This document shows, piece by piece, positions 7,693 through 15,969 of a stretch of DNA of 64,000 nt (position 1 is the first letter of the stretch; each line of letters opens with the position of its first letter). The notes under the pieces are model-generated. The model was not told the DNA's origin. It ran no database searches and saw nothing but the letters and a program-made list of their open reading frames with translations. This DNA comes from Rhizorhabdus wittichii RW1 (GTDB lineage Bacteria > Pseudomonadota > Alphaproteobacteria > Sphingomonadales > Sphingomonadaceae), in NCBI GenBank assembly GCA_000016765.1, contig CP000699.1, positions 2,939,001 through 3,003,000 of the forward strand, read 5' to 3'. A program made the position numbers and the translations under genes.

Positions 7693-7987
7693 GTCGAAGC
7701 ATGGGGATGGCTGCGAATCGATTCGCCGTCATCCCCGGCTCCGGCCGAATCGGCGCAGTAATGAACATGATTGACAATAAGCCGGAACGGCTTTCGCGCC
7801 GCGATCATCGACGAAAGGCGCATCAATAGTATCCAAAATGGAGCCAGTGCCCGAAAACGGCACGGCTCGACCCTTTTGACTATTGCTTTTTACCACGTCG
7901 CATCGCAGTGGCCCGGCCCTATCATAACGGGATCGACCGGTCGGCGGGCGCAAGAGGGCCTCCGCCGCCCTTCGCGTTCGGGGGACC
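7693..7987. other. Intergenic region, no gene recognised
   Basis: About 295 bases lie between the M2 peptidase and the diguanylate cyclase. A TTGACA box at 7771-7776 lacks a convincing -10 at the right distance. I see no repeat of the families found elsewhere, no strong terminator and no credible coding frame. It presumably carries the promoter of the downstream gene. Confidence 0.5.
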
Positions 7988-9160
7988 ATGGCCGCAGCGG
8001 TGATCATCATCATCATTGCGCTGATCTTCAGCGCCGCGATGCTGACGGGGGTGATGCTGATCGCCTGGCGCAGCTTCGGCCGGCCGCGCCATGCCCTGCT
8101 GTGGGCGGCGGCCTTCGCGGTGGCGACGGTCGAATGGATCGCCAACCTCGCCTTCCGGATCGCCCAGGCCGAGGACAATGGCGCGTTCTACGCGGCGATC
8201 GCCGGGCTGAGCTGCCTGTCCAACGCGCTGATCGCGGCGGGCTTCGTCCAGCGCAGCCGGCCGCAGGCGGGGCCGGCGCCCTTCCTGATCGCCGCCGCCG
8301 GCGCCGCGCTGCTGATCGCGGGCGCCGCGATCGTCGTCCCGCATGACGGGGTGCGCGACGCGACCGGGCTGCTGTTCGGCGGGGCGATGATGGCGATCAG
8401 CGCCGCGCATGTCGGCCGCGGCTTCCGCACCGCATCGCTGCCCGAACGATCGGTCACGCTGATGTTGATGCTGTTCGCGCTGCTCGACGGAGCGATGGCG
8501 GTCATCGCGCTGCGCCAGGGCATCGTCGGACAGGGCGAGGCGTTCGCGCTGTTCCGCACCATCCTCCTGCTGCTCTATCCGCCGGCCTTCATCGGCGTCG
8601 GGCTATTCTCGGTCTTCCTCGTCGCAGCGGACCTGGCGGAGACGATGCGGACGCTGGCGACGTCGGACATGCTGACCGGCGTCTACAACCGGCGCGGCTT
8701 CGAGGACGCCGCCGAGCGCGCGATCCGCAACGCCCATCGCCAGCGCCAGCCGCTGTCGGTGGTGGTTGCCGACATCGACGGCTTCAAGGCGATCAACGAC
8801 CGCTACGGCCACGGCGTCGGCGATCGCGCGCTGCGCCACTTCGCCAGCCGGATCGAGCGGCTCGTCCGGCGCGGCGACCTGATCGGCCGGATCGGCGGCG
8901 AGGAATTCGCGCTGCTCCTCGTCAACACCCGCCCGCAAGACGCCGTCGAGGTGGTCGAGCGCATCCGCCGCGACATCGCCGCGATGCCGGTCAGCGGCCC
9001 CGACCGCGTCGTCATGACCGCCAGCTTCGGCCTCACCGGGCTCCGGCCCGGCGACATCTCGCTCGCCTCGCTCCTCGCCCGCGCCGACCGCGCGCTCTAT
9101 CGCTCGAAGCTCGACGGCCGCGACCGGGTGACGAGCGCCGAGGAATTGGAAGAGGCGTAA
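7988..9160 (+). CDS. Membrane-bound diguanylate cyclase (GGDEF)
   Basis: The protein makes cyclic di-GMP from two GTP. The N-terminal 215 or so residues form six or seven hydrophobic helices with no recognised sensor domain. The GGDEF domain follows (TSDMLTGVYNRRGFED onward). The active-site loop is G303-G-E-E-F307 and metal/GTP contacts include DIDGFKAINDRYGH. An inhibitory I-site RxxD is present as R294-R-G-D297, exactly five residues before the loop, so product feedback inhibition is expected. No EAL or HD-GYP domain is fused. The signal sensed by the membrane part is unknown. Confidence 0.93.
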   Translation: MAAAVIIIIIALIFSAAMLTGVMLIAWRSFGRPRHALLWAAAFAVATVEWIANLAFRIAQAEDNGAFYAAIAGLSCLSNALIAAGFVQRSRPQAGPAPFLIAAAGAALLIAGAAIVVPHDGVRDATGLLFGGAMMAISAAHVGRGFRTASLPERSVTLMLMLFALLDGAMAVIALRQGIVGQGEAFALFRTILLLLYPPAFIGVGLFSVFLVAADLAETMRTLATSDMLTGVYNRRGFEDAAERAIRNAHRQRQPLSVVVADIDGFKAINDRYGHGVGDRALRHFASRIERLVRRGDLIGRIGGEEFALLLVNTRPQDAVEVVERIRRDIAAMPVSGPDRVVMTASFGLTGLRPGDISLASLLARADRALYRSKLDGRDRVTSAEELEEA

Positions 9161-9175
9161 CCCCGTCCCCTTTTC

Positions 9176-9270
9176 GTCATCCCGGCGAAAGCCGGGATCT
9201 CACTTCTCTTCGTCCTTTCTTCCCCGAAAGCGCTGAAAGGCAGGGAGATCCCGGCTTTCGCCGGGATGAC
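9176..9270. repeat. REP-like inverted pair, family R1
   Basis: Both arms are the CCCGGC-GAAA-GCCGGG subtype in inverted orientation (GTCATCCCGGC... and ...GCCGGGATGAC). They are separated by a CTTC/GAAAG-rich spacer. The pair lies between convergent genes (diguanylate cyclase and amn), where a bidirectional hairpin could end both transcripts. Confidence 0.88.
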
Positions 9271-9307
9271 GGAGGGATGGACGGAATGACGATCAAAGGC
9301 GAGGAAC

Positions 9308-10756
9308 CTACCGAAACGGCGGCTCGTCGAAGGCGCGCAGCTTGCGGCTGTGGAGGCGGGCGCCCTCGCCGCGGAGCTGGTCGACCGCGGCGATGCCGAT
9401 CTGGAGATGCTCGGCGATCGCCCGCTCGTAGAAGCGGTTGGCCTGGCCGGGCAGCTTGATCTCGCCGTGGATCGGCTTGTCCGACACGCATAGCAACGTG
9501 CCGTAGGGGACGCGGAAGCGATAGCCCTGCGCGGCCAGCGTCGCCGACTCCATGTCGATCGCGACCGCGCGACTCTGGCTGAAGCGCAGCGCCGAGGCGG
9601 TGTAGCGCAGCTCCCAGTTGCGGTCGTCGGAGGTGACGACGGTGCCGGTGCGCATCCGGAGCTTGAGCTGCTCCATGCTCTGGCCCGAGACGATCTCGGC
9701 GGCGCGGGTCAGCGCCTGCTGCACCTCGGCGATCGCCGGAATCGGGATTTCGGGCGGCAGCACGCTGTCGAGGACATGGTCGTCGCGCAGATAGGCGTGG
9801 GCCAGCACATAGTCGCCGATCCGCTGGCTCGGGCGCAGCCCGCCGCAATGGCCGATCATCAGCCAGGCCGCCGGCCGCATCACCGCGAGATGGTCGGTGA
9901 TCGTCTTGGCGTTGGACGGGCCGACGCCGATATTGACCAGGGTGATGCCCGACCGGTCGGGCGCGACCAGGTGATAGGCGGGCATCTGGTGCTTGCGCCA
10001 CGCGCTGTCGGCGATCGCCTGGCGCGGATCGGGATCGCCGCGCCGTATCTCGACCCCGCCGGCGCCGCTCAGCATCGTGTAGCGGCCATCCTTGTCGAGC
10101 TGGTCGATCGCCCAATGGACGAACTCGTCGACATAGCGGTGATAGTTGGTGAACAGGATATAGTCCTGAACATGGCCGGGCGGGGTGCCGGTGTAGTGGC
10201 GCAGCCGGGCGAGGCTGAAGTCGACCCTCGGCGCGTCGAACAGCGCCAGCGGCCGGGGGGCGCCGTCGGCCTGCATCCACAGCCCGTCGGCCAGTTCGTC
10301 GCCGATCTGCGACAATATCGTCGAGGGGAAGATGCGCGACAGCTCGACCGGCGAAGCGCCGGTCAGGTCGAGATCGTCGCCCGCGTCGAGCACGTAATTA
10401 TAGGGGATCTCGGTGGTGCCGACGCCGGCCTCCACCCGCACGCCGTAATCCGCGATCAGCAGGTCGATCTGCTGGGCGAGATAGGGCGCGAACAAGGCGG
10501 GCTGGGTGACCGCGATCGCATAGTCGCCGGGCTGCTGGAGCCGGCCGAAGGAGCGGCCGAGCGGCCCCGGATCGCGGCCGCCCTCATAGCGCAGCCGGAT
10601 CTCGGGATAGGCGAAGGCGCCGTCGCGGCGCATCGCCGGATCGGGCCGTTCGCCGGTCCGGATATAATGGGTCAGCGCGGCGCGCAGCCGCGCGACCGAC
10701 TCGCGGTAGAGCGTATCGAGCTGCTCGACCAGTTGCAGGCTTTGCGTGGACGGCAA
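9308..10756 (-). CDS. amn: AMP nucleosidase
   Basis: AMP nucleosidase hydrolyses AMP to adenine and ribose 5-phosphate, controlling adenylate levels. The 482 residues match the two-part architecture: an N-terminal AMP-nucleosidase-specific domain (RTGERPDPAMRRDGAFAYPE... IPYNYVLDAGDDLDLTG) and a C-terminal nucleoside-phosphorylase-like catalytic domain. The latter contains LVNIGVGPSNAKTITDHLAVMRP, MIGHCGGLRPSQRIGDYVLA and AVAIDMESATLAAQG. The length agrees with the E. coli enzyme. It is transcribed after the peroxiredoxin on the same strand with a 45-base gap. Confidence 0.93.
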   Translation of the reverse strand: MPSTQSLQLVEQLDTLYRESVARLRAALTHYIRTGERPDPAMRRDGAFAYPEIRLRYEGGRDPGPLGRSFGRLQQPGDYAIAVTQPALFAPYLAQQIDLLIADYGVRVEAGVGTTEIPYNYVLDAGDDLDLTGASPVELSRIFPSTILSQIGDELADGLWMQADGAPRPLALFDAPRVDFSLARLRHYTGTPPGHVQDYILFTNYHRYVDEFVHWAIDQLDKDGRYTMLSGAGGVEIRRGDPDPRQAIADSAWRKHQMPAYHLVAPDRSGITLVNIGVGPSNAKTITDHLAVMRPAAWLMIGHCGGLRPSQRIGDYVLAHAYLRDDHVLDSVLPPEIPIPAIAEVQQALTRAAEIVSGQSMEQLKLRMRTGTVVTSDDRNWELRYTASALRFSQSRAVAIDMESATLAAQGYRFRVPYGTLLCVSDKPIHGEIKLPGQANRFYERAIAEHLQIGIAAVDQLRGEGARLHSRKLRAFDEPPFR

Positions 10757-10801
10757 TCTGTTCTCCTTGTTGTCTTGTGCCAGATATGGATGACAATGAT
10801 G

Positions 10802-11284
10802 TTAGAGCTGGCCGAGCAGATGCTCCGCGCTGCTCACCTTATATTCGCGGGGCTCCTCGACGTTGAGGCGGGTGACGACGCCGTCCTCGACGAGCATCGA
10901 GAAACGCTGGCCGCGCACCCCCATGCCGGCGCCGCGCGCGTCCATCTCCAGCCCCAGCGCCCGGACGAAGTCGCCATTGCCGTCGGCGAGCATGCTGACC
11001 TTGCCGTCGGCGCCGGCCGAGACGCCCCAGGCGCCCATCACGAAAGCGTCGTTGACCGCGGTGCAGACGATCTCGTCGACGCCCCTGGCGCGGATCGCGT
11101 CGGCCTTGTCGACATAGCCGGGCAGGTGCTTGGCCGAGCAGGTCGGCGTGAACGCCCCGGGGACCGAGAAGAGCGCGACCTTGCGGCCCGCGAACAGGTC
11201 GGCGCTCGCGACCGGCCTCGGGCCCTCGCTCGTCATCGTCATGAAGCCGGTCTCGGGCACCCGCTCTCCCACCGCGATCGTCAT
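10802..11284 (-). CDS. Peroxiredoxin (Prx5/redoxin family)
   Basis: This thiol peroxidase reduces hydrogen peroxide and organic hydroperoxides. It has 160 residues. The peroxidatic Cys49 lies in PGAFTPTCS, the Prx5-type active-site motif. The EIVCTAVNDAFVMGAW segment is also typical of this subfamily. The start ATG (11282-11284) overlaps the stop of the upstream glycosyltransferase in ATGA. No glutaredoxin domain is fused, so the electron donor is unclear. Confidence 0.92.
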   Translation of the reverse strand: MTIAVGERVPETGFMTMTSEGPRPVASADLFAGRKVALFSVPGAFTPTCSAKHLPGYVDKADAIRARGVDEIVCTAVNDAFVMGAWGVSAGADGKVSMLADGNGDFVRALGLEMDARGAGMGVRGQRFSMLVEDGVVTRLNVEEPREYKVSSAEHLLGQL

Positions 11285-12507
11285 CGTCCTTCTCCCTTGC
11301 CGTCGATGCTCGACGGGCCCAGCGCCGCGTCGATGAAATTCCCGGTCACCCATGACCAGCCATGTGCGCGGGCATGGGCGAGCCCGCCCTCGGCCAGCCG
11401 CGTCCGAAAGGCTTCGTCGCCCAGCAGCCGGCGGATCGCGCCGGCGATGTCCGCGACGTCGTAGCCGTCGACCAGCAGCCCGGTCTCGCCGTCGATCACC
11501 GCGTCGGTGACGCCGCCGGCCCGCCCGCCGATCACCGCCTTGCCGCAGGCATTGGCCTCGAGGAAGACCAGCCCGAAGCCCTCGGTGTCGCCATCCGCCA
11601 ATGTCCGGTTCGGCATGATGAAGAAGGTGCAGCGCCGATAGAGGTCGGTCAGCGCGTCGTCGTCGACCCCGCCGAGGAAATCGATCCGGTCGGCCGCCCC
11701 GCTCGCCGCCGCGCGCGCCTTGAGCGCGGCCTCGTCGCCGCCATGGCCGGCGATCCTGAGCCGGTAGGCGGGGAATTCGGGAGCGACGACCGCGAAGGCG
11801 TCGATCAGCCGGTCGAAGCCCTTGCGCTCGACCAGCCGGCCGACGCTGAGGATGAACGGCTCGCTGACGGTGCCGGGGGTGAAGCGTTCGAGGTCGACGC
11901 CGTTGACGACGAGGCGGATGCGATCGGGCGAGACGCCGAAGTCGCTGATCAGCCTGTCGCGGGTGAAGCTCGACACCGTCACCACCACGTCGGCGGCGCG
12001 CAACGCCAGCCCGCGCAGCCGCGCCAGCCGGTTGTAGCTCGCCTGCACCACCTCCTCGCCATGGGTGTAGATGACGACGCGCCACGGCGTCAGCAGCGAC
12101 AGCAGGATGGCGAGCCAGCCGAGCCCGTGCAGCTCGCAGACGACGATCGCCTTCGCGCGCGACCGGATCGCCTCGAACACCACCGCCCAGAACACGAACA
12201 GCATCACCGGCAGGTCGATCGCGACCAGGTCGAGCAGGCCGATCCGCCGCCGGATATGCTCGATGCGCGGGGGGCGCAGCCAGGGGATGCGCCGGATCGG
12301 ATAGGATCGGCCGGCGTCGCTCTCGCGCCAGCCCGGAATCGGCTTGGCGAGATCGGGGTCGCGCCAGGCGCTCAGCACCTGGATGCGCGGCGCGGCATAG
12401 CGGGCGAGGCGGTCGTAGAGCGTCGGCGTCCCGCCGACCAGCGGCGGCATGACGTTGGTGACCAGCAGGATGCGGCCGTCGCGGCCCGATGTCCCGGCGT
12501 CGTCCAT
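11281..12507 (-). CDS. Glycosyltransferase family 4
   Basis: This is a GT-B-fold retaining glycosyltransferase, probably acting on a surface polysaccharide or lipid carrier. The C-terminal domain has NGVDLERFTPG, ILSVGRLVERKGFDRLIDAF and the E-x7-E-type motif EGFGLVFLEANACG, followed by GGVTDAVIDGETGLLV. The N-terminal acceptor domain starts LLVTNVMPPLVGGTPTLYDRL. I place the start at 12507 (MDDAGTSG..., 408 residues). A longer frame reaches 12741, but its extra 78 residues are translated through a REP-like repeat and are not credible. A family 2 transferase lies upstream on the same strand. Confidence 0.88.
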   Translation of the reverse strand: MDDAGTSGRDGRILLVTNVMPPLVGGTPTLYDRLARYAAPRIQVLSAWRDPDLAKPIPGWRESDAGRSYPIRRIPWLRPPRIEHIRRRIGLLDLVAIDLPVMLFVFWAVVFEAIRSRAKAIVVCELHGLGWLAILLSLLTPWRVVIYTHGEEVVQASYNRLARLRGLALRAADVVVTVSSFTRDRLISDFGVSPDRIRLVVNGVDLERFTPGTVSEPFILSVGRLVERKGFDRLIDAFAVVAPEFPAYRLRIAGHGGDEAALKARAAASGAADRIDFLGGVDDDALTDLYRRCTFFIMPNRTLADGDTEGFGLVFLEANACGKAVIGGRAGGVTDAVIDGETGLLVDGYDVADIAGAIRRLLGDEAFRTRLAEGGLAHARAHGWSWVTGNFIDAALGPSSIDGKGEGR

Positions 12508-12627
12508 GCCCGCCGTCCCGGCTGACCCGGCCTGCTGACGGATATGGCTCACCAATTGCCCCACGGGTGTCGGACTAGCACCCCGCCACGGGGAATTCCA
12601 TGCGCGCCGACCGGACCGGCCCCCATC

Positions 12628-12718
12628 GTCATTCTCGCGAAAGCGGGAATCCATGGACGGCGGCCCGCAAGAGGCTGAAAGTCCCGTGACCGTGGCTTCC
12701 CGCTTTCGCGGGAATGAC
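12628..12718. repeat. REP-like inverted pair, family R1 (TTCCCGC subtype)
   Basis: The arms read GTCAT-TCTCGC-GAAA-GCGGGA on the left and, on the minus strand, GTCAT-TCCCGC-GAAA-GCGGGA. The left stem has one mismatch. The surrounding 12508-12744 region holds no gene. Reading through this repeat produces a spurious N-terminal extension of the glycosyltransferase. Confidence 0.85.
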
Positions 12719-12744
12719 GAAAAGACGGGCGGAATCGACATGCG

Positions 12745-13695
12745 CTAGACATGCTTGCGCAGCCTGAGCAGCAGCGGCGCGAGGAAGGGCGCGACCCGGA
12801 TGACCCGCAGCGCCCGGCGCCAGCGCGGGCCGAGCAGGTCGGGGCCGGCCCGGTCGAAGCCCGCCAGCGCCGCCTTCACCCGCCCCTGCTCGAGGTCGGT
12901 GAAGGCGTCGTCGATCATGATCTGCCGCGCGATGCGGTCGCACATCTCCTCGGCGGCCTTCGCCTCGGGGCGGCCGGCGAGCCGCTCGCGCGCCCGGCCG
13001 GTGACGGTCAGCGCGGTGCGCAGCATCCCGCCCGAATTGCGCGACGCCTGGTTCGCCCGGCGGCGGTAGCGCACGATCGGCCGGGGCACATAGGCCAGCT
13101 CCCAGCCCGCCTCGAGCAGCCGGAGCCAGCCGTCGAAATCCTCCGACGAGATGATGCTCGTGTCGAAGCCGCCGATCCCCATGATCGCCTCGCGGCGCAT
13201 CACGGTCAGGCCGAAGATGTTGAACTCGCGCCGCAGCACCCGGTCGAGCGTCGCGGGAAGCTGCTGCGGGCAATAGGCGGAGAACAGCTCGCCCTCGCGG
13301 TCGGCGCCGAAGAAGGTCGCGTCGCTGGTGACGAAGCCGATCCGCGGCGACGCCTCGAGCGCGGCGATCATCGAGGAGAGGAAATCGGTCTCATAGACGT
13401 CGTCGCCGTCGAGCAGCGCGACATAAGGGGTCGTCACCGTCGCCATCGCCCGGTTGCGCGCCGTCGAGGGACCGCCATTGTCGGTTTCGAGGAAGCGGAT
13501 GCGCGGATCGGCCAGATAGGGCGCGACATGCGCCGCCGCGTCCCGGTCGCCGTCGTCGATGACGACGATCTCCCAGTCGGTGCGATCCTGCGCCAGCACC
13601 GAATCGATCGCGTCGTGCAGCATCGCGCCGACGCGATAGGCGGGAATCACCACGGTGACGGCCGCCGGGCGGCGCTCGCTGCTTTGCGTCGTCAT
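12745..13695 (-). CDS. Glycosyltransferase family 2
   Basis: An inverting GT-A-fold transferase of 316 residues. The nucleotide-sugar-binding start is VTVVIPAYRVGAMLHDAIDSVL, followed by IVVIDDGDRD and the metal-binding DGDD in YVALLDGDDVY near residue 98. A later SSEDFDGWLRLL provides the ED-type acceptor/base motif. The basic C-terminus (LLLRLRKHV) may contact the membrane. The sugar and acceptor cannot be inferred. It is divergent from yqgE, with only 24 bases between the two starts. Confidence 0.9.
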   Translation of the reverse strand: MTTQSSERRPAAVTVVIPAYRVGAMLHDAIDSVLAQDRTDWEIVVIDDGDRDAAAHVAPYLADPRIRFLETDNGGPSTARNRAMATVTTPYVALLDGDDVYETDFLSSMIAALEASPRIGFVTSDATFFGADREGELFSAYCPQQLPATLDRVLRREFNIFGLTVMRREAIMGIGGFDTSIISSEDFDGWLRLLEAGWELAYVPRPIVRYRRRANQASRNSGGMLRTALTVTGRARERLAGRPEAKAAEEMCDRIARQIMIDDAFTDLEQGRVKAALAGFDRAGPDLLGPRWRRALRVIRVAPFLAPLLLRLRKHV

Positions 13696-13719
13696 GGCGT
13701 CAAGCTATATGCATAAGCG

Positions 13720-14280
13720 ATGGATGCGCCAGCCTCTCTCCGCGGGCAGTTGCTGCTCGCCATGCCCGGCATCGGCGACCCGCGCTTCGAAAAGGCGGTG
13801 ATCGCGATGTGCGCGCATGACGAGAATGGCGCGCTCGGCGTCGGGGTCGACCGGGTCATGCCCGGCATCACCCTGCACGGGCTGCTCGAACAGCTCGACG
13901 TCGATCCCGGCATCGCCCCCGACTGCGACATCCTGCTCGGCGGGCCGGTCGAGCAGCGGCGCGGCTTCGTCCTGCACAGCACCGACTGGCTGGGCGAGGA
14001 CAGCCTGCTGGTCGAGGACCGCTGGTGCCTGACCTCGACGCTCGACGTGCTGCGCGCCATCGCCGAGGGCAAGGGCCCGGCGCGCTGGCTGGTCGCATTG
14101 GGCTATGCCGGCTGGGGCGAAGGCCAGCTCGACGGCGAGATGCGCCGCCACGGCTGGCTCGCGACTCGGGCCGAGGACGGGCTGATCTTCGACCATCGCC
14201 CGCCGCGCCGCTGGGAGGCGGCGATGCGCTCGGCGGGGATCGATCCCCGCCTGCTCGCGGCCACCAGCGGCCAGGCCTGA
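13720..14280 (+). CDS. YqgE/AlgH family protein (DUF179)
   Basis: The 186 residues match the YqgE/AlgH family: RGQLLLAMPGIGDPRFEKAV at the start, ALGVGVDRVMP and DILLGGPVEQRRGFVLH in the middle, and ALGYAGWGEGQLDGEMR near the end. Structures are known for the family but no biochemical activity is agreed; AlgH was named for an effect on alginate genes in Pseudomonas. The gene starts 24 bases from a divergent glycosyltransferase, so both promoters probably lie within neighbouring coding sequence. Confidence 0.92.
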   Translation: MDAPASLRGQLLLAMPGIGDPRFEKAVIAMCAHDENGALGVGVDRVMPGITLHGLLEQLDVDPGIAPDCDILLGGPVEQRRGFVLHSTDWLGEDSLLVEDRWCLTSTLDVLRAIAEGKGPARWLVALGYAGWGEGQLDGEMRRHGWLATRAEDGLIFDHRPPRRWEAAMRSAGIDPRLLAATSGQA

Positions 14281-14306
14281 GCGCGGCTGCGCCCGAAGCG
14301 GCGGAC

Positions 14307-14326
14307 ATATAAAGAAACCTTTATAT
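14307..14326. promoter_or_regulatory. Perfect inverted repeat ATATAAAG-N4-CTTTATAT upstream of ahcY
   Basis: An 8-base perfect inverted repeat with a 4-base spacer lies 82 bases before the ahcY start, in an AT-rich patch of otherwise GC-rich DNA. It has the size and symmetry of an operator for a dimeric winged-helix repressor. ArsR-family SAH-responsive regulators (SahR/SamR type) are known to control SAH and methionine genes in Proteobacteria, so such a regulator is a reasonable guess. No regulator gene lies nearby. Confidence 0.55.
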
Positions 14327-14408
14327 TTGCATCGGACGGCTCGCCGGGCTATTGCGCCGGGCATTGCCGCCGGCTCGGCCGGCTGCCCCATCCCCGAAGG
14401 AGAAGCCC

Positions 14409-15818
<1,410 letters not shown>

Positions 15819-15849
15819 TTGATCCCGCGATCGCGGGACCATCGGAACG

Positions 15850-15884
15850 CGCCCGGTCCGCCCCATGGCGGGCCGGGCGTTTGC
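15850..15884 (+). terminator. Likely intrinsic terminator after ahcY
   Basis: CGCCCGG (15850-15856) pairs with CCGGGCG (15873-15879). An inner CGCC/GGCG pair surrounds CCAT, and GTTTGCG follows. Just upstream, 15823-15838 is a separate 16-base perfect palindrome (TCCCGCGATCGCGGGA). The U tract is short. Confidence 0.6.
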
Positions 15885-15969
15885 GTCCTGCTCCTTTCGC
15901 CGCGTCCTCCGCCCGTCATCGGCATTTCCCCGCTCGCGCCTTCCATGATCCCACTCTAGAAGCGTGCCC

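Noticed and set aside
7771-7800. TTGACA box as promoter of the diguanylate cyclase gene
   Set aside because: No acceptable -10 element lies 16-18 bases downstream, and it is over 200 bases from the start.
12508-12741. N-terminal extension of the family 4 glycosyltransferase by 78 residues
   Set aside because: The extra residues are translated from a REP-like inverted repeat (12628-12718); the family starts near MDDAGTSGRDGRILLV.
14281-14408. SAH riboswitch upstream of ahcY
   Set aside because: The leader is short and I cannot find the conserved aptamer core; the perfect inverted repeat suggests a protein operator instead.
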